Source: Epiperipatus broadwayi
Taxonomy: Eukaryota; Onychophora; Udeonychophora; Euonychophora; Peripatidae
NCBI GenBank assembly: GCA_028023455.1
Contig: JAQFVV010000001.1
Location: 23,666,401-23,730,400 of the forward strand
Direction of reading: 5' to 3'
Length of the DNA stretch: 64,000 nt
This document shows, one piece after another, positions 1 to 13,499 of the stretch (positions are counted from its first letter, which is position 1; each line of letters begins with the position of its first letter). The notes below the pieces were generated by a model. It searched no databases. It was given only the letters and a program-made list of their open reading frames with translations, and was not told the origin of the DNA. Position numbers and translations under genes: made by a program.

Positions 1-1690
1 AAATGAAATGGCAAATTAATTTAATAAAAGTTCAGGAATAGTTCAAGAATAATCAAGTTTTATTTTCCAGTTTTCTTTTTATAATGGCTTTACATGTGCA
101 TTTTACTGCAGTATATGTAATCAATACAGTTAAAATATGGAGGTGGGATCTTTTAAACACTAGCATATTTTCAATCTTTTAATAAATCTGACTTTGAACT
201 TTTTAATCAAGACTATCTACTCACATGATATCTAGACTAATAATTATCACAATTAATTTTATTTAATTATTAAATAAATTATTTATTTGACTCTAATAAA
301 AATTACTTATTTATTTTTAAATTAAATATTGTTTTATTCAAAATATATGCTTTTTATTTTATTTAAAAGCTTGTAATATTGACATTTTTTAAAGTACTTT
401 TATAAATATAATTTTTAATAATTTCTTTTAAAAATTCCAATCTTTTACACATATGCATAAAAACCTATATACACATGCATACTAAATATAACCAATATTT
501 TATAAATAATGAAGGCAAACTAATTCAAAAATTTATTCAAGTTCAGACTCATTCCAATTAGTCACTTTTGAATTTAATGCCTCAAATTTTAATCTCAGAC
601 AGATATTATACTAAATAGAACTTTATGAATCACTATTTTAAAGCTATTATCTAAAAAACTAACAAAGTCATTAACACAAATAAAATAACAATATTTTAAA
701 TAATAAAAATAATTTTGTTTACTGCATATATATATAAAACACAGCATGCTTCAAATTAATTTAATCAAATTTAAACTACTAACTTTGAACTTTTAAATAA
801 ATACTAAGTTAGCTAAATGACATTATTTTATCAAATTATTATTCAAATTTGTTTAATATATTGCTTTATTACTAAACTAGAACATTTAATTAAGAGTTAT
901 GTAGTTTAATACTAAAGAAAGTTATTTATTACAATTTTAAGTTAAATTTTAAAAAAAAAAACATTACAGAATTACAAAAAATATAGTTAATCCATAAGGC
1001 TAAATATATTGTTACAATATATAAAAAGAAGATTGCCATTATTTTAAAAATCTTTTTTATAACTTTCTGAACTTTCATGTATTTTACATGTAAATCATGA
1101 GCTAAAAATCTACTGATTAAAAAAAACTGTTAATACTCATAATGCTATTTATCAATTTAAACTTATTTGAGTAGACATAAAATGTGTAGAAGCATAATGT
1201 CAGAGAATGGGCACAATATTTACATAAATATTCTAAAGTATTCTCCAGTTCTGTCATTAGAACATTTAACAATTGAAACTTTTTATACAAGTTACCAACT
1301 TATTCAAACTAATACAAAATATTCATCCTTCTTGAAATATCAGATCTGTTCTTGCCTGTTTATGCTCATTATAAAGTGCTCACCTTGCCACACTCCACAA
1401 AATACCTGACATAAATAAAATTTAAGAGATTACCTTTTTTAAATAGTTAAAATCACTTAAAAAAGTATTTATAATAAATTTATGTTCCAAAAAAAAAAAA
1501 AAAAAACTTTTTAAAATGAGGAAAATATAATACACCTCAGAAAAAAAGTTAGCAAATAAATAAATATAGCATAATGATTGAAAATACAACTATTTTCTTA
1601 AGCCCTAAATAAATATAAAAATTAATAAACAAACTAAAATAATATTAATTGGATTATTTCATCACCATCATTAATTATCTGCATGAACAT
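1..1690. other. A+T-rich DNA without recognisable gene
   Basis: Strongly A+T-rich sequence with many homopolymer runs. The only longer open frame (1167-1409) reads as low-complexity sequence without a family signature, so I do not call it a gene. Confidence 0.6.
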
Positions 1691-1699
1691 TATTTTAAC

Positions 1700-2820
1700 A
1701 ATACAATCAATAAATACAAACAGCACGCCTTTTTTGTCCATTTTCTGTGACATTCAGAGACTCACAAGTATAATATTTTTAGATCATCAATCAATTTTTT
1801 AATTAACTCTTTTTTATCATTCATGAACGTTTCCAAAAATACTTTTAGAGTTTTTCTGTCTTTAATTACATGCCTAATACTATTTTTCTTCCATTTACTA
1901 ATTTTTTCAGTAAATAATATTTTTAATAATTCTTTTTAATGCTTAAACATTTTTTAAGTTTATTTTCTTCATTTTCACTCAAATTCACAATTAAAATTTC
2001 ATACTTTTTTTTCCTTAGCTCTTTTTTTTATTCATCCAAATCTTTATTCCTTAAAAAGTAATCTTCAAAATATTTACCAAGTCTTTTTTTTGATTCACAA
2101 TATAATTTTCTACCTTTATTAAAAGCATGTTTAGCTATTGTAACATTCATAATAATATTTTTGTTATGATTTCTATCCTCAAATAAACCAAATTTCATAT
2201 ATAATTAAAAACATTAATTTGGTCTAATAACTTATTATCCTTTTTTCATTTAGCATTTTATTACCTCACTATAATTTCTTAAAATTTGAATATGTTGATT
2301 TCTATCCTAAACATTACCAATTATATCAATCCTAAATAATTAAGTTCATTTGCAGTATCTACAAGTAATATCATGCCATTAGCAAAATGTAAGCAATGAG
2401 CAAGCATATCAATTCTTAATATAAAATCCATCCTTTTAAAACCATATTCATTGAGAAATACATTGAAATAAATATTATATAAAATATAAAATAAATGACA
2501 TTTTTGTCATACATTTTACACTATATTTATCTATTCTGAAAGAATGTTAATTAAACATATGATATTTTTTATTTGTGTACAAATTTTGTAACATTAATCT
2601 CTTCTCCCAATTTTTAATTTTTTTCTCCAAAATACCTAATAAATTAACACAATTCTTTCTATCAATAATCTTATCAATTTTAATGAAACAAATATTAACA
2701 TCTCTTTCTATATTGTACATGTAAATAAAACATTTTAAAAATAATCCCAACAACAACTTGATAAAAGTTTTTGAATTCGATGCATCTTTTATGACTTTTC
2801 CAATCATGATGGATTTAAAG
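1700..2820 (-). pseudogene. decayed LINE reverse transcriptase (RTE-like), minus strand
   Basis: Read on the minus strand, several frames carry reverse-transcriptase landmarks of a non-LTR retrotransposon. At about 2810-2550 the peptide has a palm-like stretch with ICFIKIDKIIDR where active elements have a FIDxxKAFDR motif. It is followed by LGILEKK and then RRLMLQNLYTNK-like wording, which resembles the conserved 'RLIQNLYxNQ' region of RTE-type LINEs. At about 2420-2340 the reading continues HCLHFANGMILLVD, the position of the catalytic FADD box, with ADD changed to ANG. Downstream (about 2200-1950) comes NVTIAKHAFNKGRKLYC, similar to the post-RT region of these elements. Frames change and stops are frequent, so the copy is dead. 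The family level (LINE RT) is fairly safe; the RTE clade is inferred from wording only, and the ends are approximate. Confidence 0.6.
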
Positions 2821-4590
2821 TTAAATGTGCATAAATATCCCCTGTAACAATATACTCGTGAAATAAATTAAGGAATATTCACAATAAATCTTAACATTAA
2901 TTTTCCCATGTTAAAAACTTTAAGATATATCAAGTTAATTCATCAATAAGTTTTACTTCAAATTATTCCTTCATTTCTCTTTATTTAATAGTTTCATAAG
3001 TTTTTAAATAAACATCAATAACTTTAGATAACTTTATAACACTGTAATATATCTCTATTATTGGTATTCACAATTAAAAGTTCAACAGACTCATATAATT
3101 CTTTATTCTTTTAATATTCCTTTCTTTTTTTTCCTTTCTTAGGTTAATATAACTCTGTTTGCTAATATAGAAGTAATCTTCATTTAGATCAGATTTTATC
3201 TCATATTAAAACATGATAAATATTAATTCTTCTTTTCACCTGTTCTATCATTTATTTCTCATTAAGTATATGCTAAATATTTTCTTATTTTATTTTTTCC
3301 AAGCTATTCATAACATATCAATTATTTAATTCAACAAGAAAATTAGTTTCAACTAAATTTATTACTATTTAAAGTCATTATCTCTAAAATTTGATAAATT
3401 AATTTTATAAGTTTTGAAAATTTATATCTCTGTATTTTATATTTGTTCCTCCATTTTAATATATTCTAATAAAATTTGTTATTTTGGTATATATAAACAA
3501 ATGTTTTCTTATATTATAGCAGATATATTTCCTTTTAAGTAAATATAGTTGTCTTTTCTTTTTCATCGTTATTCCAAACAATAATAATAAATTTAGCTTT
3601 TCTTTTAGAATCCCTTTAGATATCATTTTAGTTATGAGTTGACTTTCAGGATTGCCATTAGGTTGTAATTAAGAAACTGATTTAAACGCACTCCATGACA
3701 TTAATGATTATTGTATAATATATTATATCTTTAAATAGCTTTTGACTATTATTTTTACTGTTTAAAATATTAAAATATTTTAAACTTTTTTTTATACTTT
3801 ATACCAACAAAAGTGAAACAGTTATTCACTTTTTTCTTCTTCAATACTGTAGATAATGTGACATCATTAAAAACAATTAATTTGATGCTATTTGTCAATA
3901 CTGAAATCAACTAGCAAATTTTTATGTACTTTTTTTTTTTAAATAATCAAAAGCAATAAATATTTTACAAACGAAATTAACTTCAGTAATTTTTAAAACT
4001 GAAATTTTAAATATAATTATGATTTTAATATGTAATATGATTAATTGACTTCAAATAAGAAGTTTAATAATAAATAATTATATTTAAAACATATTATTAT
4101 AGTTTTAAAAATAAATGATTATCTTGTAATAAATAATTGTTCATTCTTTTATTTACTAGAATCCTATAGAGTAATATATTCATCTTTAAAGGAGCACTGT
4201 AATGAAAATAAATTAAGATTAAATTTAGTACTATTGCAGTTTTTACTGAATCTAATAAATCTATATAAGTAAAGATGTTTGTATGGATTGAAAACTATTA
4301 TATTAAAATTATATAATGATTTATAGTATAAATAAAGAATCGGTAATACATATCTCTACAGAATTCTACCTTTAAACTTTATGTATTAAGTTATTTATGC
4401 ATGTTATATCAAAATCTATAGCATTATAATTATCTAAAATTTGAAATTAAAATTTTTGAGCTATAATATATATTTTATATTTTACTAAAAGGTTACAATT
4501 TATATGTATTTAATAATAGTCTGTTTTATTATAGTTTTTTCTTCTACTCCCTTTAAATATACATGATTCTTTGACATAAGTATATCTAAG
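2821..4590. other. A+T-rich DNA, nothing identified
   Basis: No open frame with a recognisable motif on either strand. The part next to the LINE relic (to about 3.7 kb) may contain more of its 5' half, but I could not confirm any motif there. Confidence 0.5.
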
Positions 4591-4596
4591 CTACAC

Positions 4597-4760
4597 CCAA
4601 CATGGTTTGATGCGGTTGGTACAGTGTCTGACTTGGAATTGGGAGGTCTCAAAATCAATTCTGCTGCTCACAGATCTGATGCTCAAACTTCTTATGAACT
4701 CCTGAACAATTAAGCCATATGCATTTTTTAAATATCTAATCAGTTATAAATGTATTTATT
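4597..4760 (+). mobile_element. tRNA-derived SINE, copy A
   Basis: The head looks tRNA-like: GCGGTTGGTACAGTG resembles a D-arm/A-box, followed by an anticodon-arm-like stretch and then TCAAAATCAATTC in the place of the B-box. The tail contains AACTTCTTATGAACTCC, then TGAACAATTAAGCCAT. The same tail motif occurs at about 20.60 kb and 45.24 kb in the same orientation, which makes this a dispersed family rather than a single tRNA relic. No tRNA cloverleaf could form over the whole element. The exact ends are not defined. Confidence 0.6.
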
Positions 4761-5069
4761 GAATATTTTCAATAATACCTTTACTAAGACCCCCCCTCCT
4801 AAAATTACATTTTATTGGATTGTATACTTTTCTGTAGAGGTTTCACAATTATTGAAAGTCTCTTGAGTCATAGATTATATTACAACTATAAATTAATCCT
4901 TTCAACTCTTCTTTAATACCTTCAGTAATTCAATAAAATTTTTCTTTATCTTATTTCATTTTAGCTGTAGGGTTTTGCAACTATTTTTCTATTAATACAT
5001 AATTCATTTTATTCTTATTTATTATGTTTTTTGATTATTATTAATACAGATACAAACTTATTATGGAAC

Positions 5070-5330
5070 TTCTGTATTATAATTGCTGTCCGTGTTTGCA
5101 ATGGAAGAAGGGGGGGAGGTGAGTTTGTTTGTGACAGCAGAATGCCATATTAAAAAGTCAAATTTTTAACAATACAAAAGTATAAATTGGTACACAAAAA
5201 TAATAAACATATTACAATACTAAATAAAAACAGATAGTTGTGATTTTTTAATATGTTATACTGCCCATCGTAAACACCCTCTCCCCCACTGGAGAAAGAT
5301 ACAATATTCTGCCATATCAAACACCATGAG
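5070..5330. mobile_element. degenerate inverted-repeat (MITE-like) element
   Basis: The left flank (about 5075-5160) and the reverse complement of the right flank (about 5240-5330) share a G-run (GGGGGAG), a following GTG..TTT stretch, GCAG and then CATATTAAAAA(G/A)TCA. The arms are imperfect and about 80 bp long, separated by about 85 bp of A+T-rich sequence. This layout fits an old non-autonomous DNA transposon. No target-site duplication could be fixed, and the superfamily is unknown. Confidence 0.45.
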
Positions 5331-8300
5331 CAAATCTAATATGTAAGTACTCTTATTATTTATGTTATATAAATCATCTTTATGATCTTTACATCCCTGT
5401 ATTATGTTAGTCTTTTTTTCAAATATTACATTTCTGTGGGTCTGCTTTTTTTAATCCAAAGTCATTTTACTTTACTATAAATTAAATACAGTAAATCTTT
5501 ATTTTATAATTCTATTTATTCCATTAGATTGCTATTCTAACCATAATTATTTACATTCACTGTTATATTCCTGTTTCATTGTTAAGCTGTTTCTGCATAT
5601 TTTTTACTACTACAGATTGTATATAATTAAACTTTTTAATTTTTATTAATCAATCCATTATTATTCAAAAAGTATAATATACAATCATTTGCTCTTTATA
5701 TTGTATTGTTTACTACAATTTAATTTACAAGAACTAAGCTTCCTGCATTCATTATCTGAAACCATTCATTTTATTTAAAAAGATTTTTGAAAAGCACTTA
5801 TCTTTTAAATTGATTCGAAATATTTCTAATTATAAGATCTAAATATTAACTCACTGTGAATTGAAAGATTTCACAAATGTTGATTTCTAGATGAGGTAGT
5901 GGACTTAATTAGTGAAGAACTTAATAACTTCACACTCTCAAATTAAAATGCTTTAGATTTGCCTATATAATTAGAAAGTAGGTTGAAGATAAGACAGCCA
6001 TTCTTATCTTTATAAAGTCATAGTCTTGTGTTAAGATTTGTAGAGGTCCCTCTCATGGTAAAATTGAACACTCAAGGTGCATAGTAGTAAGGTTAAAGCC
6101 TTATATGTATTTATCTTTTTTTAGGTAATTTTATTCATATATTTTAAGAATGTATCTTAAAATAAGAAGTTTTAAGAATGCAGATAGAATATCATTTATT
6201 TAAATACCTATCAATTATCCAAAAAAAGTTCAAAAATGATCTATAACTTGTTATAATAAAAATATTACACTATTATACTGTAAAGTTTTATTTTGTTATT
6301 AATAAAATAAATTTATATAGTTTGCAGAAAATATTTATATATAAATAAAAATATAGATAGTAAAATTAATGTTTATGTAAATTTTAATCAGATCTTGGTT
6401 TTATAATAATGAGGCAAAATATTTATCTATTCTTGAAATTTAGAAAACTTACAAACCATAGATTTGAGATTAATAGTATTTTACCTTTACGTTAAAACTA
6501 TACGGTTTGTGCTATAAAAACTGATTCAAAAAATGATAGTAGTTAACTTTTTTTTTAAAAAAAATAAAGTAAATAGAAAATAACCCCTCATTGTCATTAA
6601 AATAAGTGGAACCTCTGATGACAAGTAAAAATAATAATTTACTGTTATTAACAGCCATACAATTAAACAAAATTAAAGATGAAATAAAAATGGTATAAAT
6701 GGCAAAATCAAAATGGTGACATGTAAAATTAAGCAAATCTAATTTTATAAATATGGCACTCCAGTACCATTTAAACAGAAAAAAAAAATCAAATCTTAAA
6801 TAGATCTGATATAACTTGTAACTAATAATAAATATAACAAAATATTCAAAAAGCATCTATAACTTTTAAAACCATCTATTTTTAAATAGCCTGAATTCAG
6901 AAAAAGATGGACTCTATGTGGACAATTTCTGTCTTTAATTATTTATATTGAGAAATTATTCAAAATAATTAAAAGATCAGTGTGGCATTAGCTCATAACT
7001 GTTTACAAAAATAATCTCTTCTAACTGTAATAAAAAAAATTTTGGTGCAGGAAAGTCATTAATTCAATGACAAAATACTCTCCATTTGAAAATTCAAATA
7101 ATTCTAAATAATAATAATAGTCATAATAATAATAACAATAATAATAATAATGAACACAAACTTTTACAGAATTGATTCCATATGATTAAGTCATCTCACT
7201 TCATTTACTAATCAATGATTTTCCACAAATAGGAAAAAAGAAATATTTAAACTGATAATGCCATCCTTTTGCCTTAGAAAAAATCCCACCGCCACCTATC
7301 TCAATCCTTAATAAAAATAAATAAGATTTGAAAATCTTATTTTAAATCTAATATCACAAAAACAGTATATTCAACTTTCTATCAAAAACAAAAAAAAACA
7401 AACAAACCAAAAAACATCAACTGCATGATTAATGTTCCACCAATTTATGCAAACAATAACAAAATTTAAGTAAATAAATCTAAGACTGAATCTGACTTCT
7501 AATTGGAATTTCCCACATTTCTTTATAATGACTGAGAATAGCTAACATTAATTCAGGAGAAAAAAAATCTAAACTGCATCTACATTTAAGTAAAAATAAA
7601 TAAAATTTTATAAAATGACAAAACTCATTCAATGTAATATTAATATTTTTTAATTCTAATTACATATTTTAATATAATTTTCAGAGATATTTTAAAACTT
7701 TATTAATTTTTTAAAGAATGTCATAATTTTATTTATTTTCTTTACTTTCATTCCACTAATCCCCCCCCCCCCTGCTAATATTATTTGCCTAAAATAAATA
7801 TTAATTGCAATCTTCACGTTTACCTACAAGCAAGTGATTACACACTCAAAATATTTCTTCATAAATTAATTTTATTTTTTAATTGCAATTAAATTAGCTA
7901 TCTATAGCAAATTCAGTTAAGAAGAAATAAGAAATATATATTTTTAAAGACGGAGGAGTAAATAAATTCTTTAAATATTTGATATTTATTATTTACTATT
8001 ATTGAAAATATTCAGAATTAATGATTGAATTCATTTTTTGGTGTTGCTATAAATTATGTAACATTCTATGATATTAACATTTTTTTTCTTTTAACCTAAT
8101 TTGTATTCACTAAATCTTATGCTAGAGAAGCAATTCTATGAAAATTTTTAACATCGGTTAATTGCTTCTAACTTGGAAACTAACTAAATATGCCTTTTTA
8201 AAAAAATTGTCATTTATAAAAACTGTAAACTTATTAATAACACACTTCTGAATCCCACTCTCTCTCATCACACCCTTTTTTGTTGATTTTGCAGAAATTA

Positions 8301-9290
8301 CTTTTTTCATTTTTTTTTTTTTTACTTAAAGAGATGTTTATTAGAAAATTTACATCATAAGATTACAGATGTATATAATACAAATACATTCTGGGATACT
8401 ATGTGGTATATAGCATGAAAATAAATTAATAATACATACCTAAATTTGAAAATGTATGTACTAATATACAGGATAACAAAAGTATATAACAATTCAAGAA
8501 AATGTAATTGATAAAGAGTAGTAGCAAAGTTGATAAATTTTTTATAGTGCTCATTAGTAATTATATCACTAGAAGTACACATATTAATTAACTCAAATAT
8601 TTTGAATTATCCTGAGATAAATTACAAGCCTGAAAAAATTTACATACATCAGAAGTCAACATACACGTGGTCATCAGTGAAGGTTTGTTATTAAAAGTAT
8701 TGTAGTCATGAGTATACCGTACTTTATATTTTCAGAATACAAATTACATCACCTTTTTTTTTTCCAGAAATTTAGAAATATTTGGATCAGCATCAATTAT
8801 TTTAATGATTTTATGGTCATGGTATTAGATGAGTTCATATATTCTAATAGTGACTTAGTATATCGCTTTGTAGCATTAAAGATTTAACAGTAGTTAAATT
8901 GTCTTTATTAATATTAGTGTTAATTATTTGTTCTGGATTCTTAACTTCGAATTTTAGTGATCTCTTTCTATTTTTTTCTCATAATTTAACATGATTACTA
9001 TCTTTAGATGATTTAAATTTTGATTTTCTGATACTTCTTTTTACTTAAAATAAAATGTGGACTATGTGTTGTCAAATTCCAATAATTATCTTTGAACAGG
9101 TATATGTGTCTTACATAAATACATATATTTGGTAACTTAAATGTAAAATATTAATTTATATTTTTCACAATATTTTACTTTAAGTTTAAATAAATATATT
9201 TACAAATCAAAACATAGATTAATAAAATACAATCAAATAAAAAATAAAATACAATTATGAATATAAACATTAAAAATAATATTAAAGTAC
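5331..9290. other. A+T-rich DNA with small simple repeats
   Basis: No gene seen. There is an interrupted (AAT)n tract at about 7107-7151 and a run of C at about 7762-7772. Open frames at 6512-6856 and 8355-8582 (minus) are rich in F, Y, I and L, as expected from translated A+T-rich noncoding DNA. Confidence 0.55.
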
Positions 9291-10580
9291 TTAACATATA
9301 ATATTAATGTAATAGATACAAGTTGAAGTGTTGGAGGCAGGGATTCAGAAATAAAAGTTTCTAAGTCAGTTTTAAGTGGAGTAAAACAAAAAAAGTTTTA
9401 GTTTGGTGAACTGAAGGAAATTGTTGTGCTCAAGCTGTTATTAGGCTTTAAAATGTCATGTGACCTCTCATGCAACTAATGGTACAATTTGTCTTTTATA
9501 ATATAGTTCCTATCTATTTTATGGTGGTATCTTCTAAATTTCACTAAGTTTTTCTTTATTAGAATAAATCTTCCCATTACTAAAGCTGTTATTTCATCTT
9601 GATTTTTAGTTGTGCTTTCTCTATACATTTTTACATGATTCCATATTTAATATTTTGTCTACTATTTGAAAATAATTTTAATTATAATTCTTAAAATATA
9701 ATCAAAATTACAATTTCATTTCAGGGAATTTCCCTACTTTTATAGTAGCTTTCATGTGAGATAAATTTCATAGAAGATGCTAAATTTTTATTGGGATATG
9801 TTATGACTCTTTGATATTGATGCAAGTAATACCAAAGAGTTATTACTAATGAGAAGATATCTTAAAACTAAAATATGAATTTTTAGGTAGAGCATTTCAT
9901 TCTCTGAAGTCTCTTTTTCTCTTCAAACTATTTTAAAACTAAATTGAGATATATAGCTTTAACAATGGCATGATGTCTGATATCATTGAAGTTTCTAATA
10001 ATTCATCTATGGTATTAGTATATTTTATCCTTCATTTAATCAAAAATAAGGAATTGACAGATTACAGTTATCTAATTTATATTAATGATGTTAATAAAAC
10101 TTGTTTCTAGCATTGATATAGTTGATATATTAGTGGAATAATTTATAGTTAATTAGTTCTAATTTATTAATTCAACAGGATTTTATATGAAAGGCAGTAT
10201 AGTGGAGTATATGATTTTTTAATATAAGAAGCTCTAAGTTAATTAACACTGCATTATGATTTGCAATATTCTATTAATTTTTTTTATTATGAAATAGTTT
10301 GTATTATAATCCATCTCATTAATAACAAAAAAAAAAAATGTGCTACAATTTTATTTATGTATCCACTGATCATTGTAGTGTTCAGATAAAAATTTCTAAA
10401 AATTTGTTTAGTGATTCTAGGAGTATGGATAGCAAAAATTTTTTTATTGTCAATTGCCATGAGGATTGTTGGTGTCTTTAATGAAGAGCTTATAGTAGAT
10501 GTAAATTTTATAATCATAGCTTTAATGATTTTCAGGTTTAGACTTTTTAAAATTAATATTTTTCTATAGTACATACTATA
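9290..10580 (-). pseudogene. possible very decayed LINE, minus strand
   Basis: Minus-strand translation gives stretches that look coding-like but broken, for example NHNAVLINLELL near 10.24 kb, which resembles the 'SDHxAV' end of a LINE APE-type endonuclease. A longer open frame covers 10287-10574. Nothing else is diagnostic, and the copy, if real, is very old. The alternative is chance translation of A+T-rich DNA. Confidence 0.25.
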
Positions 10581-11471
10581 ACTACTATAAAATTTTGTTT
10601 AGCTATATTTTATGTGATCAGTAAACAGATAAAAAAATAGAGCTCTATGTTATACTCCTTTTATTTTAAATTCCTGTGATATCTTGGAAAAAAAACTTTA
10701 AATTATGATTGGATACATTTTTAATTTAATTATCAGTACAGTATCCAGTTAAGAAATATTGGATAATATTTATGATAGCTGACATACTAAAATTTGATAA
10801 TATATTATTGTTTAAGATTTGATAATTTACATTATCAAATATCATTTAAGTCAATCTATAGGCAACAATGATCAAACATGCAATTTTCATTTGCATTGAT
10901 GCTTATGAAGATGTGTAACCTTATAAGGTCGATCTGCAAGATTATTATGTTTGTTATTTATGTTTATGATTAAAGACTATTGTAGAGAATTGCAAAATGT
11001 TCAATGATTTGATTTAATCTTCAACTTTATTGAGTATAATTAGTGAATTTATAGAAATTTTATAGATTGATTATTCATTTACATGATATATTATAATGGT
11101 CTGTGAAATTGTTTTTAAAATACAGAGTTATCATTCGATTAACCTGATCACCATTTAAAATATGACTTATTTTCTTAATATATACTAATATCACATATAC
11201 GGTACTCATATTGCTAGCAACTCTCTTCATACAATATTGCCAAGTAGTGCAAGCTATAATAATCAATAAAGCCAGATGGTCATGTGATACTCTAATTGCT
11301 TAATATAGACATGAGGTTATTTTATTCATCTGATTTGACATCTATGCATCTTCCATGATTTTAATATTAGAATGATGTTTACTCAATGTTGGAAAAAATT
11401 GCCATTATGTTAAAAACTTTATTGCTATTTTTTTTATCAAAAAATTTTCATAAAGTGATAACAACTGCATA
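10581..11471. other. A+T-rich DNA, nothing identified
   Basis: No motif, repeat or credible open frame was recognised here. Confidence 0.5.
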
Positions 11472-11844
11472 TAATATTAAGTCTTGAATGTCTTTAGAAA
11501 ATTTTTATTTAAATATTCCAATTACATTCAACAGTTAGTAATAGCGCACAGGTTAGTATATGCACAATGCTTTGAGAGATATTTTCTCCTTTCTTCTCCA
11601 GGTGTTGTTGGCCTGACCAGTGACAATATTAGATGGGAATCAAAATTAGTATCTTAGATTCTTGAATATTGAATTTTAAGGTGATGCTCTGAGTCACCGG
11701 TTAGTCTAACAATACCTGAAGAAGAGAGATGAGAATCAAAACATTGTGCATATACTAACCTGTGGACTATTACTAATAGTTGGATGTAATTGGAATACTT
11801 AAATAGAATTAAATTTTTCCAAAGACACTCAAGACTTAATATTA
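11472..11844. mobile_element. fold-back element with ~150-bp inverted arms
   Basis: The left arm, 11472-11624, is repeated as its reverse complement at 11693-11844. Outer ends are TAATATTAAGTCTTGA and its complement; inner ends are CAGGTGTTGTTGG..GTGAC and its diverged partner. A loop of about 68 bp separates them. Arm identity is roughly 80-85% by eye, with matching blocks along the whole length, so the transcript or single strand would fold into one long hairpin. There is no transposase. It is best read as a non-autonomous fold-back/MITE element. No clear target-site duplication was found. Confidence 0.75.
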
Positions 11845-12055
11845 GATAATGAAAATAGTCCATTATATAACTACAACTAAAATATGCATACTTGTGGTAT
11901 GACAATACAGTCTTGAAAAGAAAAATGTAATCATGTATTCTATCATTAAAATCTTATGGCACTAGTAATAATTTATAACTAAATTATGATTTTATTTTGT
12001 ATTTATATATTTATGTATATTATCAGTGGTAATCATATATTATAATATTGAAAAT

Positions 12056-12222
12056 GTTTAGGCATTAATGTGATTGTAATAACTGTTTTATAATATACAA
12101 ATAATGCTTTCATCCACCAACATTCTATTTTAGGGTGTTGTTTTAAAAAAAATCTATCAAGAGACTGAGTATATTTCTTTCTCATTAAAACCTGTCAATT
12201 ATACAAAAAAAAAATCAATAAA
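12056..12222 (+). repeat. 5' LTR of the 12-16.7 kb gypsy element
   Basis: Shared with 16475-16667: a TAATAACTG..TAATAT stretch, then CTATTTTAGGGTG (TTATTTTGGAGC in the partner), AGAGACTGAGTATATTT (AGAGATTGAGCATATTT) and an A-rich end with ATCAATAAA. It is followed at about 12225 by a TTTTGATGATGAGGT stretch that resembles the primer-binding region of related elements. The left end is approximate. Confidence 0.6.
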
Positions 12223-12540
12223 TGCAACAATTTTGATGATGAGGTAAACATTTAATGAACTATGTATACGAAGCACAGTATTTCATGACAAAAAAAAAAT
12301 TATCAATATTAAGAAACTTTGAATATTAATTATTGAACACTAAATTCAACTTTGAAAAAAGGCAAATAAAGATTATGCTGTAATGAAAAAAATTAATACT
12401 TATTAAAGTATTTTGTAAATATTAATTAACATTACAATAAGATATACTGCATTATAGTTTCACATATAATAAGAATATCCTATTTAAAAATATCTATGTA
12501 TCATAATTATTCTATAAACACATAAATTTCATCAAACAAT

Positions 12541-13110
12541 ATGGATGCACAACAATTTATGCAGTTTTTGAGATATAACCAACAAATGTTCATACAATTA
12601 CTACAATTTCAACAACAACAATAACATGTTTCTACAGGGAAAGTTAAACCGAGTCTAACCATAAACTCAATATGGCTGTTTAATTTTGAAAATCAAAGAA
12701 AAAAACTTTTCACAATAGAAACATTTGAAAAAAAATATTTTAGAGATGAAAAATATCAAAAATATTGCGCTAACTTGTTATTAAATAAAATTGGTGCAAA
12801 AACATGTGAAACAATTTTTGTTTTAGTAGCAGCAAATTCATTCTAGGACATAATGTACACTGAATTAATGAAATTTCTAAAATATTTAGGCTTCTAGAAA
12901 ATTGTTTTTGTTACTTAAAATCAATTTTTATCAAAGTATCAAACAGAACTACAATCAAGTGCAGATTTTGTCATAACATTATAAGCTGATTTTGAGAGAT
13001 TGTGAATTAAGCATTGATTGCTGATATTTGTTTCTGACTGCAATTCATTTGATGCCTCAAACATAATTCTGTCAGAAAATTTTGCTATAATCTGACCCAA
13101 AAATGTTGAA
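12541..13110 (+). pseudogene. gag relic of the Mag-like gypsy element
   Basis: It starts MDAQQFMQFLRYNQQ followed by a Q-rich stretch, a typical gag N-terminus in this branch, then breaks at a stop. In later fragments the readings NQRKKLFTIETFEKKYF, YCANLLLNKIGAKTCET and ILSENFAI correspond to the capsid-like gag core. Several in-frame stops and at least one frame change inactivate it. Confidence 0.6.
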
Positions 13111-13499
13111 TTTTCAAGTAATTAAAGCCATAGCACTGGAAATATAAAGATTCTACTCCAATGAGTTAGAACAAAATTTTTTAGCAATGATATCTACACT
13201 AGACACCAATAAAGTATCCCATTTAACACTGTATCAAAAATTAATAAAAAATAATTGAAGTTCAAAACAAAAACATCAAAAGCAGAGTTTATGCAGAAAC
13301 AAAATCAATCAAAACAAGTCTCAAATTTGTTGGTTTTTTTGGGGCATGGCAAATGATTTTTGAATTATTGTATCAAAATTAAAATGCATAGGATATTGTA
13401 AAAATGAGCACGTTTTGAAAATAACATTAATATATCTCATATACAACAAAGACAACATGAAATCTAATGGAGTTTAATTCATTATCAACATACACCAAA

